From positions 733,501-797,500 of the forward strand of contig CAJNDS010002290.1 in the NCBI GenBank assembly GCA_905221605.1: a stretch of DNA of 64,000 nt, in the 5' to 3' direction. A program made the position numbers and the translations under genes. Under the pieces are notes generated by a model. The model saw only the letters and a program-made list of their open reading frames with translations. It searched no databases and was not told the origin of the DNA. This DNA is from Symbiodinium natans (Eukaryota; Sar; Dinophyceae; Suessiales; Symbiodiniaceae). How positions within the stretch are numbered: position 1 is the first letter of the stretch; every line of letters begins with the position of its first letter. Below are positions 42,501 to 53,316 of this stretch, one piece after another.

Positions 42501-44010
42501 CCTTTAAATTCCTTAAATTCTTTAAAAAAGAAATACCGGCCTTATTTCCAATTTAAGGAATTTAAAGAATTTAAAGGATTTATAAAATTTAAATCGGCGG
42601 CCCCTATGTCAAAACCCAGGCCCCCCAATTTAAATTTTATAAATTCCTTAAATTCTTTAAATTCCTTAAAAAAGAAATACCGGCCCTATTTCCAATTTAA
42701 GGAATTTAAGGAATTTAAGCCCTTTAAATTCCTTAAATTCCTTAAAAAAGAAATGCCGGCCCTATTTCCAATTTAAGGAATTTAAGGAATTTAAAGGATT
42801 TATAAAATTTAAATCGGCGGCCCCTATTTCGAAACCCAGGCCACCCAATTTAAATTTTATAAATTCCTTAAATTCTTTAAATCCTTGAAAAAGAAATACC
42901 GGCGCTATTTCCAATTTAAGGAATTTAAGGAATTTAAGCCCTTTAAATTCCTTAAATTCCTTAAAAAAGAAATACCGGCCCTATTTCCAATTTAAGGAAT
43001 TTAAGGAATTTAAGCCCTTTAAATTCCTTAAATTCCTTAAAAAAGAAATACCGGCCCTATTTCCAATTTAAGGAATTTAAGCCCTTTAAATTCCTTAAAT
43101 TCCATAAAAAAGAAATGCCGGCCCTATTTCCAATTTAAGGAATTTAAGGAATTTAAAGGATTTATAAAATTTAAATCGGCGGCCCCTATTTCAAAACCCA
43201 GGCCACCCAATTTAAATTTTATAAATTCCTTAAATTCTTTAAATTCCTTAAAAAAGAAATACCGGCCCTATTTCCAATTTAAGGAATTTAGGGAATTTAA
43301 GCCCTTTAAATTCCTTAAATTCCTTAAAAAAGAAATACCGGCCCTATTTCCAATTTAAGGAATTTAAGGAATTTACGCCCTTTAAATTCCTTAAATTCTT
43401 TAAAAAAGAAATACCGGCCTTATTTCCAATTTAAGGAATTTAAAGAATTTAAAGGATTTATAAAATTTAAATCGGCGGCCCCTATGTCAAAACCCAGGCC
43501 CCCCAATTTAAATTTGATAAATTCCTTAACTTCTTTAAATTCCTTAAAAAAGAAATACCGGCCCTATTTCCAATTTAAGGAATTTAAGGAATTTAAGCCC
43601 TTTAAATTCCTTAAATTCCTTAAAAAAGAAATGCCGGCCCTATTTCCAATTTAAGGAATTTAAGGAATTTAAAGGATTTATAAAATTTAAATCGGCGGCC
43701 CCTATTTCAAAACCCAGGCCACCCAATTTAAATTTTTTTAAAATTCCTTAAATTCTTTAAATTCCTTAAAAAAGAAATACCGGCCCTATTTCCAATTTAA
43801 GGAATTTAAGGAATTTAAGCCCTTTAAATTCCTTAAATTCCTTAAAAAATAAATGCCGGCCCTATTTCCAATTTAAGGAATTTAAGGAATTTAAGCCCTT
43901 TTAATTCCTTAAATTCCTTAAAAAAGAAATACCGGCCCTATTTCCAATTTATGGAATTTAAAGCGTTTAAATTCCTTAAATTCTTTAAAAAAGAATAGCG
44001 CGCTTATTTC
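39590..44010. repeat. AT-rich higher-order satellite array
   Basis: Subunit of about 74-76 bases: TTTCCAATTTAAGGAATTTA, then AAGCCCTTTAAATTCC, then TTAAAAAAGAAATACCGGCC. The inner part is near-palindromic. A variant subunit, ATCGGCGGCCCCTATTTC, recurs with the initial A at 40295, 40506, 40887, 41257, 41629, 42001, 42297, 42593, 42813, 43175, 43471 and 43691. Spacings cluster at about 220, 296 and 370, that is 3, 4 or 5 subunits. The front part (39590-40290) is looser. Frames reading KKYRPYF repeats are by-products. Confidence 0.95.
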
Positions 44011-44059
44011 CGAAACCTTACAATATAAAACAAAGAGGATTGCCAAATAGTACATAAAG

Positions 44060-44310
44060 GTCCTTCGTACTTAGGGGTTTAGGGGTTTAGGGGTTTAGGG
44101 GTTTAGGGGTTTAGGGGTTTAGGGTTTAGTTTCTCTTGCAGGTTGAGGCGTTTAGGGCTTATAAGGGTTCAGGGCTTAGGGTTTATGAGGGTTTAGGGTT
44201 TGGGTTTATAAGGGTTTAGGGTTTGGGCTTAGGCGTTTCGAGGCGTTTAGGGCTGATAAGGGTTTAGGGTTGATAAGGGTTTAGGGTTTGGGTTTAGGCG
44301 TTTCGGGCTT
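44060..44310. repeat. TTTAGGGG and variant tract
   Basis: Six TTTAGGGG octamers and then degenerate GGTTTATAAGG and GGCGTTTCG variants. Confidence 0.85.
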
Positions 44311-44315
44311 GTGGG

Positions 44316-44423
44316 TTGGGACGTTCCCCCGTATACAAACAGTCCTGAATAGGGATTAGAGTACCCCCTATTAGAACCCTAAACCCTATCAAGGGCTGTT
44401 AGTATAAGGGAGAACATCCCAAC
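44316..44423. repeat. Inverted-repeat element, family A, copy 4
   Basis: Ends TTGGGACGTTCCCCC and GGGAGAACATCCCAA, with inner AACAGTCCTGAATAGGG and CAAGGGCTGTTAGTATAAGG. Two CCCTAAA copies lie in the centre. Confidence 0.8.
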
Positions 44424-44567
44424 TTATCAGGTTTAGGGTTTAATTAGGGCTTGGGTTTTGTCAGGTCTCCTTCTAGGCTCTGCCATGTATAGCAGGCTTT
44501 AAGCGGTCATACGTCGGTGTAGAAGGTTCCTCCTGACAGTTCTAATCAAGGGGGGGACTCCTTCAAC

Positions 44568-45502
44568 ATGAAGGCATTCCCCGCTCCAGCTCGCGCGTGG
44601 CTCGCGCACATCATTTTGTAGCTTCCAGCTCCTTTGTTTCACCCTTCTCATCCGCGAACCTTCCTGTGTGCATGCGGGATGAACAAGATGCTCTGGTTGC
44701 CCGCCGATTCATGGGATGCGTTTTGTTCAAGACAGGGTTGCTGGAGGATCAGAGATCAAGCAGTCAATGAATTGAGAGGTATCCATGCTGTGAGGTGAGT
44801 GAACTGCGAAGCGCAACCCTGGTAGCGTGGTACAGGCAACCCTAAACCCTAAAGCCCCAAAACCCGCGCGGCCTTTGCCAGGAGTCTCTCGACTCGAAGC
44901 AGGGTGAGGAGCTCCCCCCTGAACTTGCCAAAAACCTGGGTTTAGGGTTTGGGGTTTAGGGTTTGGGGTTTGGGGTTTGGGGTTCAGGGTTCAGGGTTCA
45001 GGGTTTGGCGATTTTGGGATTGAGGCTCTGCGGTTTACGCGTTGAGGCTTTGCAGTTTGAGGCTTAGAGTCTACACGCACTAGAGGCTTCAAGGGTTTTG
45101 CAAGTATTTTCTTCGTAGGGTCATAGGGTCATAGGCTATGCCGTGTTTCCCAGCTTCACAACCTACTTACAAAGTCGCCGGTCCTCCGAGGTGGGTTCAG
45201 GGTGTTCCCCCTATGGCAAAAGTCCTTGTCCGAAGTTACTATGAAGGTGACACTGTTTAACTCCAATCTGGTTACCCCAAACACCAAACCCCCAGTACAA
45301 AGAGGAAGCCAACATGAGCTTCGGGGCAAGCTTAAGGCCTGAAGGTTTAGAGTTTTCAGTGTTCAGGGTTCAGGGTTTAGGGTTCAGGGTTTAGGGTTCA
45401 AGGTTTAGGGTTTAGGGCTAGCAGGATCTGAAGGACGCGCTCGACTGCACAAAGATGGGCGAACTCCTCGAGGACGGACCTTTGGGGCACCGAGAACCTT
45501 AG
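44568..45502 (+). CDS. Exon cluster ending with TAG, unrecognised
   Basis: Candidate exons: 44629-44770 (SANLPVCMRDEQDALVARRF, open to TGA), 44882-44939 (ESLDSKQGEELPPELAKNL, ends against GTTTAGGG), about 45308-45346 (EANMSFGASLRPE, ends at GTTTAGAG) and 45425-45502 (DLKDALDCTKMGELLEDGPL, TAG at 45500). An ATG at 44568 opens MKAFPAPARAWLAHI. The acidic, helical character of the later exons suggests a soluble protein. Phases between them were not fully reconciled. Confidence 0.45.
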
Positions 45503-45639
45503 ACCCTAACTTCTCAAGCCCTGAATCCTAGAACCTGTCTAAACCTGCACCCCATAGAAGCCTGAAACCTAGCCTGACCCATTACCCTCAACCCTCAACC
45601 CTAAGCCCTAAGCCTTAAACCCTAAACCCTAAACCGTAA

Positions 45640-46930
45640 ACCGGATGCAGCTGCAGCTCTATACTGCAGCCCGGATGACTGGGCGTAAACAAGAAAGTCA
45701 ATGCTTCCAAGAAGCAGACCCTAATCCTTGTAAACCCTAACCTAACCCTAAACCCTAAACCCTAAACCCCATACAACCCTAAACCCTAAACCCTAAACCC
45801 TAAACCCCATACAACCCTAAACCCTAAACCCTATACACCCTTATTGCAAAGCCCCTCGAAGCCACCAGAGGTAACCGCCGCGACGCGGAGTTCTCCAATG
45901 TCGGGACCTGAGGACTTTAGATGCAAGAGCTAAGATGGCTCACAGGATGTCGAATAGGGGTTAAAATGTATGTATGGATGTATGCATGAATGTATGAATC
46001 TATGAGTGTATGTATGTATGTATGTATGTATGCATGTATGTATGTATGCATGTATGTATGTATGTATGTATGATGTATGTATGTATGTATGTACGTATGT
46101 ATGTATGTATGCATGCATGCAAGCATGCATGTATGTATGGTTACATATGACACTGAACCCTTCAGCCCTAAAGCGTAAACCCTAGATTCAGAGTCTTGGA
46201 CCAACTGATTGTGCATGTAAGCTCAGTGTTTCAGGACAGAGGGTCTGAGGTCTTTGGCTTGTTTTTGCAGTTTGTGGTTCATAGCACGCATGCAAACCCT
46301 AAACCCTAACCCTCAACCCTCAACCCTAAACCCAAAGCCTACCAAAAAGACTATTTTGCCAAGCCTGGTGCGAACCCTGTGGATGCTCCGGAAGCTGTCA
46401 TTTGTCTTTGAACCCTCAACCTCGGGGTAGGGTTTTGTGGGGCTAAGGCTGTAGGACTTAAGATTGTATATGATTTGGGGTTTGGGTTTAGGGCGTAGGC
46501 TTTAGGGTTTAGGGGTTAGGGCGTAGGGTGAAGGTTTCAGGGGTCAGGGTAGATGCTATCAGGTTGCAGCTCTACGTACACGACGCCATGCTCACCCACT
46601 TGCCCGAAGGTCCATTGGCCTGCTTTTTGAGGGTCGGGGTTTGGAATCCCCTCCCCCGCCCATATCAAAGAACCCTAGCACTTAAGGCCTTGAGATGAAC
46701 CTTTCCAGTATAGTGACAGTGAGAATGTACTGTATATTCTTTATCACGGCGGGTGGTGGGTACTTATTGTTTGCAAGAGGGGTATATTCTTGGATTGAAT
46801 GTTATGACTGGTTCGGGTTCAGGGTTTGCCACAAGTAGGCCTCTGAAACGTACGGCGCAGTCGCAGAAGCTGTTTGCATTAAAGCTTCTCTTGTCACCAA
46901 ACTCAGGAATCCCAAACTCTGAATCCGAAG
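45640..46930 (+). CDS. Scattered candidate exons
   Basis: Protein-like stretches flanked by AG: about 45652-45715 (LQLYTAARMTGRKQES), 45853-45909 (LEATRGNRRDAEFSNVG, TGA), 46340-46415 (AYQKDYFAKPGANPVDAPE, TGA), 46563-46612 (LQLYVHDAMLTHLPE, GT donor). From ATG 46695: SSIVTVRMYCIFFITAGGGY, a hydrophobic N-terminus, then 46828-46937 open in two frames. A (ATGT)n microsatellite lies at 45964-46140. Not assembled into one gene. Confidence 0.3.
45964..46140. repeat. (ATGT)n microsatellite
   Basis: About 170 bases of ATGT with ATGC and ATGA variants. His/Ile/Tyr-rich frames on the minus strand are by-products. Confidence 0.95.
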
Positions 46931-47044
46931 CGTTGTAAGGTTCTGGGTGTTTAACCTAAACCCTAAACCCTATAGCCCTAAACCCTAAACCCTAAACCCT
47001 AAACCCTAAACCCTAAACTGGCCCTCAGAATCGGGACACAGTGC

Positions 47045-47380
47045 ATGTCGAAACCCCGCGCCGCGCGACAGCGGAGGCCTTCCCCCTGGCGATATGACCT
47101 TGGAGGTCCGGCTGCGGGTCGGTGTTTAGGGCTTAGGGCTTAGAGTTTAGGGTTTAGGGTGTCAAGGTTGCGTGGGTTGCCCATTTCGAAAAGCAACAGA
47201 GTCCAGGTCTCGATGGGCTTGTGCTGGGGGGGGGGCCTATACCCTAAACCCCAAACCCTAAACCCTAAACCCTCGCAGGTCTTGCTTGGGGATGTGGTGG
47301 TCGTCAGCTGCAGCGCTGCCAATCACGTCGGCCGGCAAGCCCAGCTGTGTGTCAAAGCTGGAATATGGAACCCTTGCCCT
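47045..47380 (+). CDS. Three candidate exons, unrecognised
   Basis: Best phase-consistent reading: ~47061-47117 (GDMTLEVRLR), 47167-47220 (VAWVAHFEKQQSPGLDGL), 47279-~47375 (VLLGDVVVVSCSAANHVGR...). All three join in phase 0 with GT donors and AG acceptors. An ATG at 47045 in another frame opens MSKPRAARQRRPSPW. A further open stretch, 47400-47580, reads KACLKGRPGVLCPQFRTKK. No family was recognised. Confidence 0.4.
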
Positions 47381-47767
47381 TAAACCCTGAGACCTCGGAT
47401 AACCCCTCAGAAGCCCCGAAGCCTTCAAAACCCTGCCACCACGGCGCTCTCCACCCGAAACTCGATGAGCACGAAGCCTCAGCTTTGAAAGCCTGTCTGA
47501 AAGGCCGACCGGGGGTTCTCTGCCCACAGTTCCGGACGAAGAAGGACCAATCGGGGAGTGGGGGGGTGGGCTTGGCTTGAGTATGCCTTGAGGGTCGCTT
47601 GCTCGCCCCTTGGGGGAGACCTTCTAGTTTCCCATCTCATATTGGGTTCAAGAGCATCTTCCTTAGGAAGCCGACATCCCTAAGCCCCAAAACCCCAAGC
47701 CCTGTTCAGATCAAACATATGTTCTTGCATCTGGAAGCGCCGCAGCTCTCTAACTAACTCTCCGCAG

Positions 47768-48369
47768 TTCGATGGGGAAGACTCTAAGGACGTTGATCGC
47801 CGGCTTGACCTCACACCTCCCATGGCGTCTGCCAATCCCCAAGGGTCCATGTACCCATATAATATAGTATAAACCCTGAACCCTGATCCCTAAAGCTACT
47901 ATATAGGAACCCCCTTTAAGGCCCAAGTAGATTCTATGGAGGTACATGGACCCTTTGGGAATTCAGACTACGCCGAGTTCATGAGCTGCAGATTTTGCGG
48001 AGGATAGACTCCATCTCACTATGAATCTCTGGAGCTGTTGTTTAGGGCTTAGGGCTTAGGGCTTAGGGCTTAGGGCTTAGGGCTTAGGGCTTAGGGCTTA
48101 GGGCTTAGGGCTTAGGGCTTAGGGTTAAACCGTCACTGTGGGGTGTAGTTCCGTGAGGTGTGTCATCTGATGGCTGCTCGCAAGCAGCTCCGTGAAGATG
48201 TTCTGAAACCCTAAACCCTAAACCCCAAACCCCAAACCCTCAACCCTAAACCCCAAACCCTAAACCCTAAACCCTAAACCCTAAACCCTAAACCCTAAAC
48301 CCTAAACCCTAAACCCAGGAGTTGCCCCTTGAGCTGCCGAGACAGAGTCGTGGGACGCCTAACCCGAAG
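47768..48369 (+). CDS. Exons around a family D element
   Basis: Exon 47768-47826 (FDGEDSKDVDRRLDLTPPMA) and exon 47967-48024 (RRVHELQILRRIDSISL, TGA) join in phase over a 140-base GT-AG intron that is essentially the element at 47839-47959. Further candidates: 48149-48208 (FREVCHLMAARKQLREDV) and 48317-48369 (ELPLELPRQSRGTPNP, ends GTGTAG). If these belong together, the exon at 47967 must use another frame; DYAEFMSCRFCGG is also open there and resembles the tail of an EF-hand. Not resolved. Confidence 0.45.
47839..47959. mobile_element. Introner-like element, family D, copy 2
   Basis: Ends CCAAGGGTCCATGTACC and GGTACATGGACCCTTTGG are nearly perfect reverse complements. A few telomere repeats lie in the middle. 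The element fills most of the intron 47827-47966. Confidence 0.75.
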
Positions 48370-48480
48370 GTGTAGTACGATTTTGGAGTTGGGTACCCCA
48401 AAACCCTATTAGGGTTTAGGGTTTAGGGTTTAGGGTTTAGGGTTTAGGATTTAGGGTTTAGGGTTTAGGGTTTTGGGCTT
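48050..48480. repeat. Three telomere-like arrays of different type
   Basis: Homogeneous TTAGGGC (GGGCTTA) at about 48043-48124, CCCTAAA at 48206-48314 and TTTAGGG at 48408-48478, separated by the candidate exons. Each array is internally uniform but of a different variant or orientation. Confidence 0.85.
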
Positions 48481-48660
48481 TGGGGTTCCTAATTCCATAA
48501 TGGAACTACAGATGGACCCTCTGGGCAATGCAGCAGTTGGGGAGTTGAGACTTTCCGGGTTTGCTTTCGTTAGGCTCAGTTTCCTATCAGGAAAACCCGT
48601 CAAAGTTACTATGAGGCCAAGGCTAGAAGGGCCCCCAAATTGAATATGCTTTTGCAATCA
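48372..48660. repeat. Dispersed element, family I
   Basis: Its 48484-48525 part (CCATAATGGAACTACAGATG, then GACCCTCTGGG) is the reverse complement of 28575-28605 in the first intron of gene B and resembles 57814-57842. The GGGTACCCCAAAACCCTAT end at 48389 matches, reversed, the stretch at about 28631-28650. TTTAGGG repeats sit in the middle. Confidence 0.6.
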
Positions 48661-48673
48661 CGCCCTCGGGCAG

Positions 48674-49370
48674 TTCGGGCGTCACTCCCAAGGAATGGCT
48701 AAGTTTCTAGGGTCTGGAGTTTTACAGGGTTTAGGGCCAGTTTCGTATCTTTGAGGGGTAACGGGCTTTCAATACCCGACAGCTGTACACCCCTCAAGTC
48801 GCAACTCGGCTTGTGGGGTTTCCTTTGGAGGATCGGCGGTGGTTTTTTTTGGGCCACAAGGGGCGCCAGGGTCCACTCCAAAGCGGCCCTCAATCCTTAG
48901 GTGCTGGGTGAGTAACCCTTAACCTTTTGGGGTAGCATAAAACTCCTTTCAACCCAAAGGTCAACCTTTTTCCCCAAGGGAACTCAGCACCTAAGAAACC
49001 GGAACCCTCAACCCTCAAAATGGGTCATGGCATCTCCACCTCTTTGCCCAAGGACCCTAGGGGCTGTGTACTCCAGGTAGGACCCTAAACCCTACAATAG
49101 CCCCTAACCCCTAAATCCTAAACCCTAAACCCCAAACCCCAAACCCCCAAACCCCCAAACCCCTAACCCCTAAATCCTAAACCCTAAACCCTAAATCCTA
49201 AACCCTAAACCCTAAATCCTAAACCCGGGTCGAAGAGTTCGCGAAGAGGCCTCGAGTTGCGTCTGCTGCGCCGCAGCGGCGGGCAGCGCTTTGTAGGGGA
49301 GCCCAAGGGAGGGATTTTAAGGGCAGCTACATGGGCCGGTAGTTTGGTCCCTTAATTGGTATAGGGTCTA
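48674..49370 (+). CDS. Scattered candidate exons
   Basis: 48674-48728 (FGRHSQGMAKFLGSGVLQ, ends at GTTTAGGG), about 49018-49074 (GHGISTSLPKDPRGCVLQ, GTAGGA donor) and about 49225-49340 (VEEFAKRPRVASAAPQRRA, then KGSYMGR and TAG, or a GTAGTT donor). Basic, probably soluble; no family was recognised. Confidence 0.35.
48894..48998. repeat. ~105-bp inverted-repeat element
   Basis: Ends CCTTAGGTGCTGGGTGAGT and AACTCAGCACCTAAG, inner AACCTTTTGGGG and CCAAAGGTCAACC. One copy in the window. Confidence 0.7.
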
Positions 49371-49729
49371 TAAGACCCCAAGATAAGTACCCTTAGATGG
49401 CTTCGGTTTTTTCTGGGGGGAAGAGAGGGGGCGGGCTTTTTGTTGGGGGTTTTGGGTGTTAGTTTTTGTGTTGGGCCTTTAAGGCCCTGAGGTCTAATGC
49501 TGCCAGGGCTCAGGATCTTGCTCGCTTCGGTCTCAAAACCTGAAGGGCGTACCGATTTAGCGAGTTGGGATGCTCTACGGGATTGGGGGACTTAGGAAGT
49601 GTATGTTTTGTAGTAAGTCGCATAGCCTCACTTGCGGCCCCGATTTGCTTATAGCTTATAACCCAATTCAGAACTACTTACTAAGTCTTTCCATGCGGCA
49701 ATCCAGCCTTAGCCTTAAACCCTGAACTC

Positions 49730-49923
49730 GGGATGTTCCCCCCTTGTACTAGCAGTCCTCAATAGGAATTACAGTACCCCCGGGGATTAGGTTTGAGGGT
49801 TGAGGGTTTAGGGTTTAAGGTTTAGGGCGGTTTAAGGTTTAGGGTTTAGGGTTGAGGGTTTAGGGTTTAAGGTTTAGGGTTTAGCGTCCTGTGAAGGGCT
49901 GTTAGTATAAGGGGAACATCCCG
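49730..49923. repeat. Family A element with TTTAGGG insert
   Basis: Ends GGGATGTTCCCCCCTTGTAC and TTAGTATAAGGGGAACATCCC, inner GCAGTCCTCAATAGG and GAAGGGCTGTTAG. A ~100-base block of TTTAGGG/TTGAGGG repeats occupies the centre. The 49380-49725 stretch before it has no clear gene. Confidence 0.8.
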
Positions 49924-50044
49924 ATCATGAACCCAAGGAGCTGCCGTAGACTGGAGGGGACCACGTCAACACGCAAGCTGAAACCTAAAACTTACACCCC
50001 GACCCCAAAACCCCGAAGCCTTGTTTTTCCCCACCTTCGGTGTG

Positions 50045-50508
50045 GGGTTGTTAGATTCTTAACCAACTCTTCTCCTGGCCCGGTCTGCTCCTAGAGTGGA
50101 GTGCCCAACCGCAGAGACTCCTACTGGAGTGCCCCAACTCAGACCTGGAGTGTCCAACCTTAGAGTCTCCCACCCCAGAGTCTCCCTGGAGTGCCCCACC
50201 CAGAAGAGGCCCAACCCCAGAGTCTCCCTGGAGTGCCCAATCCCAGATTTTCTCTGGAATGCCCAACCTCAAAAGCTCCCTGCATTGCCAACCCAAAGAG
50301 TCCTGGAGTGCCCAACCCCAGAGTCTCCCTGGAGTGCCCAACCCCAAAGTCTTCCTAGAGTGCCCAACCCAGAGACTCCCTGGAGTGCCCAACCCAGAGA
50401 CTCCTGAAATGCCCAACCAAAGAGTCTCCTGGAGTGCCCAACCCCAGAGACTCCCACCCCAATCCAAATCCCTAAGGTGGGGATGTTCGAAGTAAAATAA
50501 TTTTAGGG
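50045..50508 (+). repeat. Minisatellite-bearing element, copy 2
   Basis: About fifteen copies of a ~22-26-base unit (GGAGTGCCCAACCCCAGAG, then TCTCCCT) between a left flank with AACTCTTCTCCTGG and a right flank with GAAGTAAAATAATTTTA. Both flanks recur inverted at 32956-33215. The frames in both directions are by-products. Confidence 0.85.
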
Positions 50509-50681
50509 TTTAGGGTTGCGAGTTTAGGGCTTAGAGTTTAGGTGTTGGGGTTTGGGGTTTGGGGTAACCCCAAACCCTAAACCCCAAAAACCCAAGCCCT
50601 AAACCCGAAACCCCAAGCCCTGAACCCTAAACCCTAAACCCTACACCCTAAACCCTAAACCCTAAACCCTGAACCGCCCAG

Positions 50682-51229
50682 ATCCTGGGTGCTGCGGTCA
50701 TCGACTTGCAGGCTCTCTGGGATGACGTGGGTTGCTGCCCGAAGTTTAGGGTTTAGGGCTAGGGTTTAGGGTTGAGGGTTGAGGGTTGAGGGTTTAGGGT
50801 TTAGGGTTTAGGGTTTAGGGTTTAGGGTTTAGGGTTTAGGGCTAAACCCGAAACCCTAAGCCCAAAAGCTTTCGATGCTAAGGTTAGCCCGAAGTTTACG
50901 AAAACCTAAACCCTAAACCCTTGTAAGCCGTAAACTCTGGACCCTCAACCCTAAACCCTACACCCTATACCCTAAAACCTATACCCTAAACCCTAACCCA
51001 ATAAAGCCTAAACCAATTTCTTGGAGGGTTGCGGGGCTTTCCCTGGTGTTCTAGGGGTCTAGGAGGCGAAGGTAGGGATCGGATGCTGTTTTAGGGTTTA
51101 GGGTTTAGGGTTTATATAGGGTCTGAGGCGTAGGGCTTACTTCAGTGGGATGAGAGGTCTGGCAGTCAAAGGTCTCCTCCGGGTTTGGACTTCCCACAAC
51201 AAATCGGGCGCAGAGTAGGGCCGCATTAG
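50682..51229 (+). CDS. Two candidate exons
   Basis: 50682-50743 (ILGAAVIDLQALWDDVGCCP) starts after CCCAG and ends against GTTTAGGG in phase 2. 51149-51229 (DERSGSQRSPPGLDFPQQIG, TAG) starts after a TTCAG. Telomere repeats of both orientations lie between. Confidence 0.4.
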
Positions 51230-51282
51230 CCTTGTTTTTTTTTTTTTTTTTTTTTTTGGGGGGGGGGGGTGTTAGGTTTTCG

Positions 51283-51379
51283 GTTTACCCAAAGCTAAAT
51301 AGGGAGTACTTGGGCCTTAAAGTACCCGCTATATAGGGACTTTGGGGCCCAAATTCCTACTTCGGTACATGGACCCTTA
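51283..51379. repeat. Family D element, copy 3
   Basis: Contains GTACTTGGGCCTTAAAGT, a CTATATAGGGACTTTGGGGCC stretch and the end CGGTACATGGACCCTTAG, matching 47839-47959 and 10977-11050 in order. A T17G10-type homopolymer pair precedes it at about 51235-51269. Confidence 0.6.
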
Positions 51380-51439
51380 GGGTTAGGGTTTGGGGTTTGG
51401 GGTTTAGGGTTGGGGTTGGGTAGAGAAAGCCCTTATTCC

Positions 51440-51578
51440 CCTTTTTGAGGGCGTTTGGGTAGAGTAGGCCCTTATTCCCCTATTTTGGTGTTTGCGTTCC
51501 CTTAGAAGCAAGCCCCTTTAAAACCAAAAGGGCACCCTTTTTGCCTTTTTGTGTCCATGTTACTCTTGGGTCTGGGTA
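51440..51578. repeat. Family C-like element
   Basis: Shares AAAGGGCACCCTTTTTGCCTTT and the end GTTACTCTTGGGTCTGG with the gene B intron at 29272-29367. The left end is replaced by two tandem TTATTCCCCTnTTTTG stretches. Confidence 0.55.
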
Positions 51579-51774
51579 ATGCGCACAGGTGAGAGTCTGC
51601 ATGGCCCCTTGACTAGAATTGAATCTGACACACATGTACCAAACTAGAGCATTCAAAGAGCACCCAACAGTATGTAGTGTTACACACCCTGGACCCTAAA
51701 CCCTGTAAGTTTTAAGGGTTTCGGGTGTAGAGTTTCGGGTTCGCCTTGGATGACTCAACCCTAGAAGAGTCAAG

Positions 51775-52165
51775 CGCTATGGATAGTGATCCCACAGGAC
51801 CGAGAGTGGAATGCGGTGGCAACCCTGGCCAATTTGGTGCTGTTTGCTTTGCTGTTCCGGGTTTAGGGATGAGGTTGTGACATTCCAAAGCCCCGACTCT
51901 TTCAAACAACGAATGCTCATGGGGTACTGTCGATGTTCCCCTTGTATGCTGGGTTGAAATGAAAAGGACCTTCCTTGGGAACATGTTTGAGAGGGTTCCA
52001 AGGGCCAACCTGTGATGGATTTGTATCTATCCTTCTTGGGTGTAAGAGGTTTAGGGTTTAGGGTGGGTTTAGGGTTTAGGGTTTATAAGGTTTAGGGATG
52101 TCGTTCAGGTTTCTGATTGCATGGTGTAGGCGCCCAGGCAGAACCCAAAGACATATGAGCCTTGA
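51775..52165 (+). CDS. Two terminal exons, membrane-anchored protein
   Basis: Exon 51775-51860 (LWIVIPQDREWNAVATLANL and a hydrophobic VLFALLFR) ends exactly at a GTTTAGGG donor. Exon 52130-52165 (APRQNPKTYEP, TGA 52163) starts after GTGTAG in phase 0. The C-terminal single helix and short tail suggest an anchored protein. Upstream exons are not found. The opposite-strand open frame here is a shadow. Confidence 0.5.
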
Positions 52166-52336
52166 ATGCCCCCGTAAACTGCAAACGTGTATGCCTGGAA
52201 TCCTGAAACCCCTGAACCCAGCAAGCCCGATTCCCAGCTATTGTGAGATGTGCGTCAGAGACTAGGTAGGGTCTTGGGATGTTTCTATTTGCCCCATAGT
52301 GGGTTCTCAGGGACCCTGCCCCGAAATCCCTGAAGT

Positions 52337-52584
52337 GGTCCTTAAACCCTAAACCCTAAATCCTAAACCCTAAACCCTAAACCCTAAACCCTAAACCACC
52401 AACCACCACCAGCCCCCCCTCCACACAATGATGCTGCCCCTCCAGCCCTCTTTGTGAACAGCTGTTGAAACCAAATAGCATCTTGCCCAGCCATGCTGAG
52501 CCCTTTTCGCAAGGGGCTTTGCAGACTTACTATAAACCCTAAACCCTAAACCCTAAACCCTAAACCCTAAACCCTAAACCCTAG
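52337..52584. repeat. CCCTAAA arrays flanking a candidate exon
   Basis: Arrays at 52337-52396 and 52530-52584. Between them 52446-~52515 reads PLCEQLLKPNSILPSHAEPF after a CCAG acceptor, with a possible GC donor; unrecognised. Confidence 0.7.
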
Positions 52585-52713
52585 CCCCTAACCCTAACCC
52601 TCGTTTTGTTAGGGTTCGGGGGGAACCGATGAGAGATCATAGGGTTTGGGCTCTTTTTTTTTTGGGGGGCTTCGGGGTGCAAGGTTCCACCCTGCGCCCA
52701 GTCCCTTCATGCT

Positions 52714-52877
52714 TTGGGATGTTCCCCTCTTATACTAACAACAACTCCTTAATCGGGATTTTTATAGGGAGGGGATCAACTCCCCCTAAAAAAAACAACT
52801 CCAAAATAGAGATTATAATAGGCGGGAGTACTATCATCCCCGATTAAGGACTGTTAGAATAAGGGGGAACATCCCAA
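52714..52877. repeat. Family A element, copy 6
   Basis: Ends TTGGGATGTTCCCCTCTTAT and AAGGGGGAACATCCCAA, inner ACTCCTTAATCGGG and CCCGATTAAGGACTGTTAG. The centre repeats an AACAACTCC...GGGAG segment, so one arm is partly duplicated. Confidence 0.8.
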
Positions 52878-53055
52878 CCTGGGCATCCTAACAGGAAACG
52901 CCGTTTTGGGCAGCCCTGAAAAATGGGCTCGGGCCTTGTTAGAGGTTTTCTAGAGGTTTTCGGGTTTAGGGTTCCGGTTTTAGGGTTTAGGGTTCAGGTT
53001 TCAGGTTTTAGGGTTTAGGGTTTAGGGTTTAATTGAAGGGTTTAGTGCTGGCCAG

Positions 53056-53199
53056 GACATGCGCAACGCGCTGGCACTGGCCAAGTCGCAGGGAAAAGGT
53101 GAGGAGGAGCAGCGCCTCGGGCCTATCATTGCGCCTTACGCCCCGAGAAGCCCATATCTTCGTCATAGTTGGGCAGCATTTTACATTTTTAAGGGTATT
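53056..53199 (+). CDS. Candidate exon, unrecognised
   Basis: After GGCCAG: DMRNALALAKSQGKGEEEQR, then IIAPYAPRSPYLRHSWAAFY, open to TAA at 53200. An AAAAG|GTGAGG donor lies inside at about 53098. Good protein character but no family was recognised. Confidence 0.4.
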
Positions 53200-53316
53200 T
53201 AAACCCAATAAGGAATATGCAATTAAATTTTCAATATTATCCGAACAATGAACAATGTATATACCCGCAGCAACAGGGAAGGCGCCTAGGCTATGGGGCA
53301 TCTTCCTTTGTTGGTG

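Noticed and set aside
45917-46216. His/Ile/Tyr-rich minus-strand frame
   Set aside because: Translation of the (ATGT)n microsatellite.
46695-46937. Complete two-exon 71-residue gene
   Set aside because: The in-phase model needs a 28-base intron, too short to accept without transcript evidence; kept only as candidate exons.
50051-50495. Open frames in the 50-kb minisatellite (VGHSR... and ECPT... repeats)
   Set aside because: Both strands are open because the repeat unit lacks stops; unit length varies and is not a multiple of three throughout.
51712-52008. Minus-strand 98-codon frame
   Set aside because: It is the shadow of the + strand membrane exon 51775-51860, which has matching splice sites.
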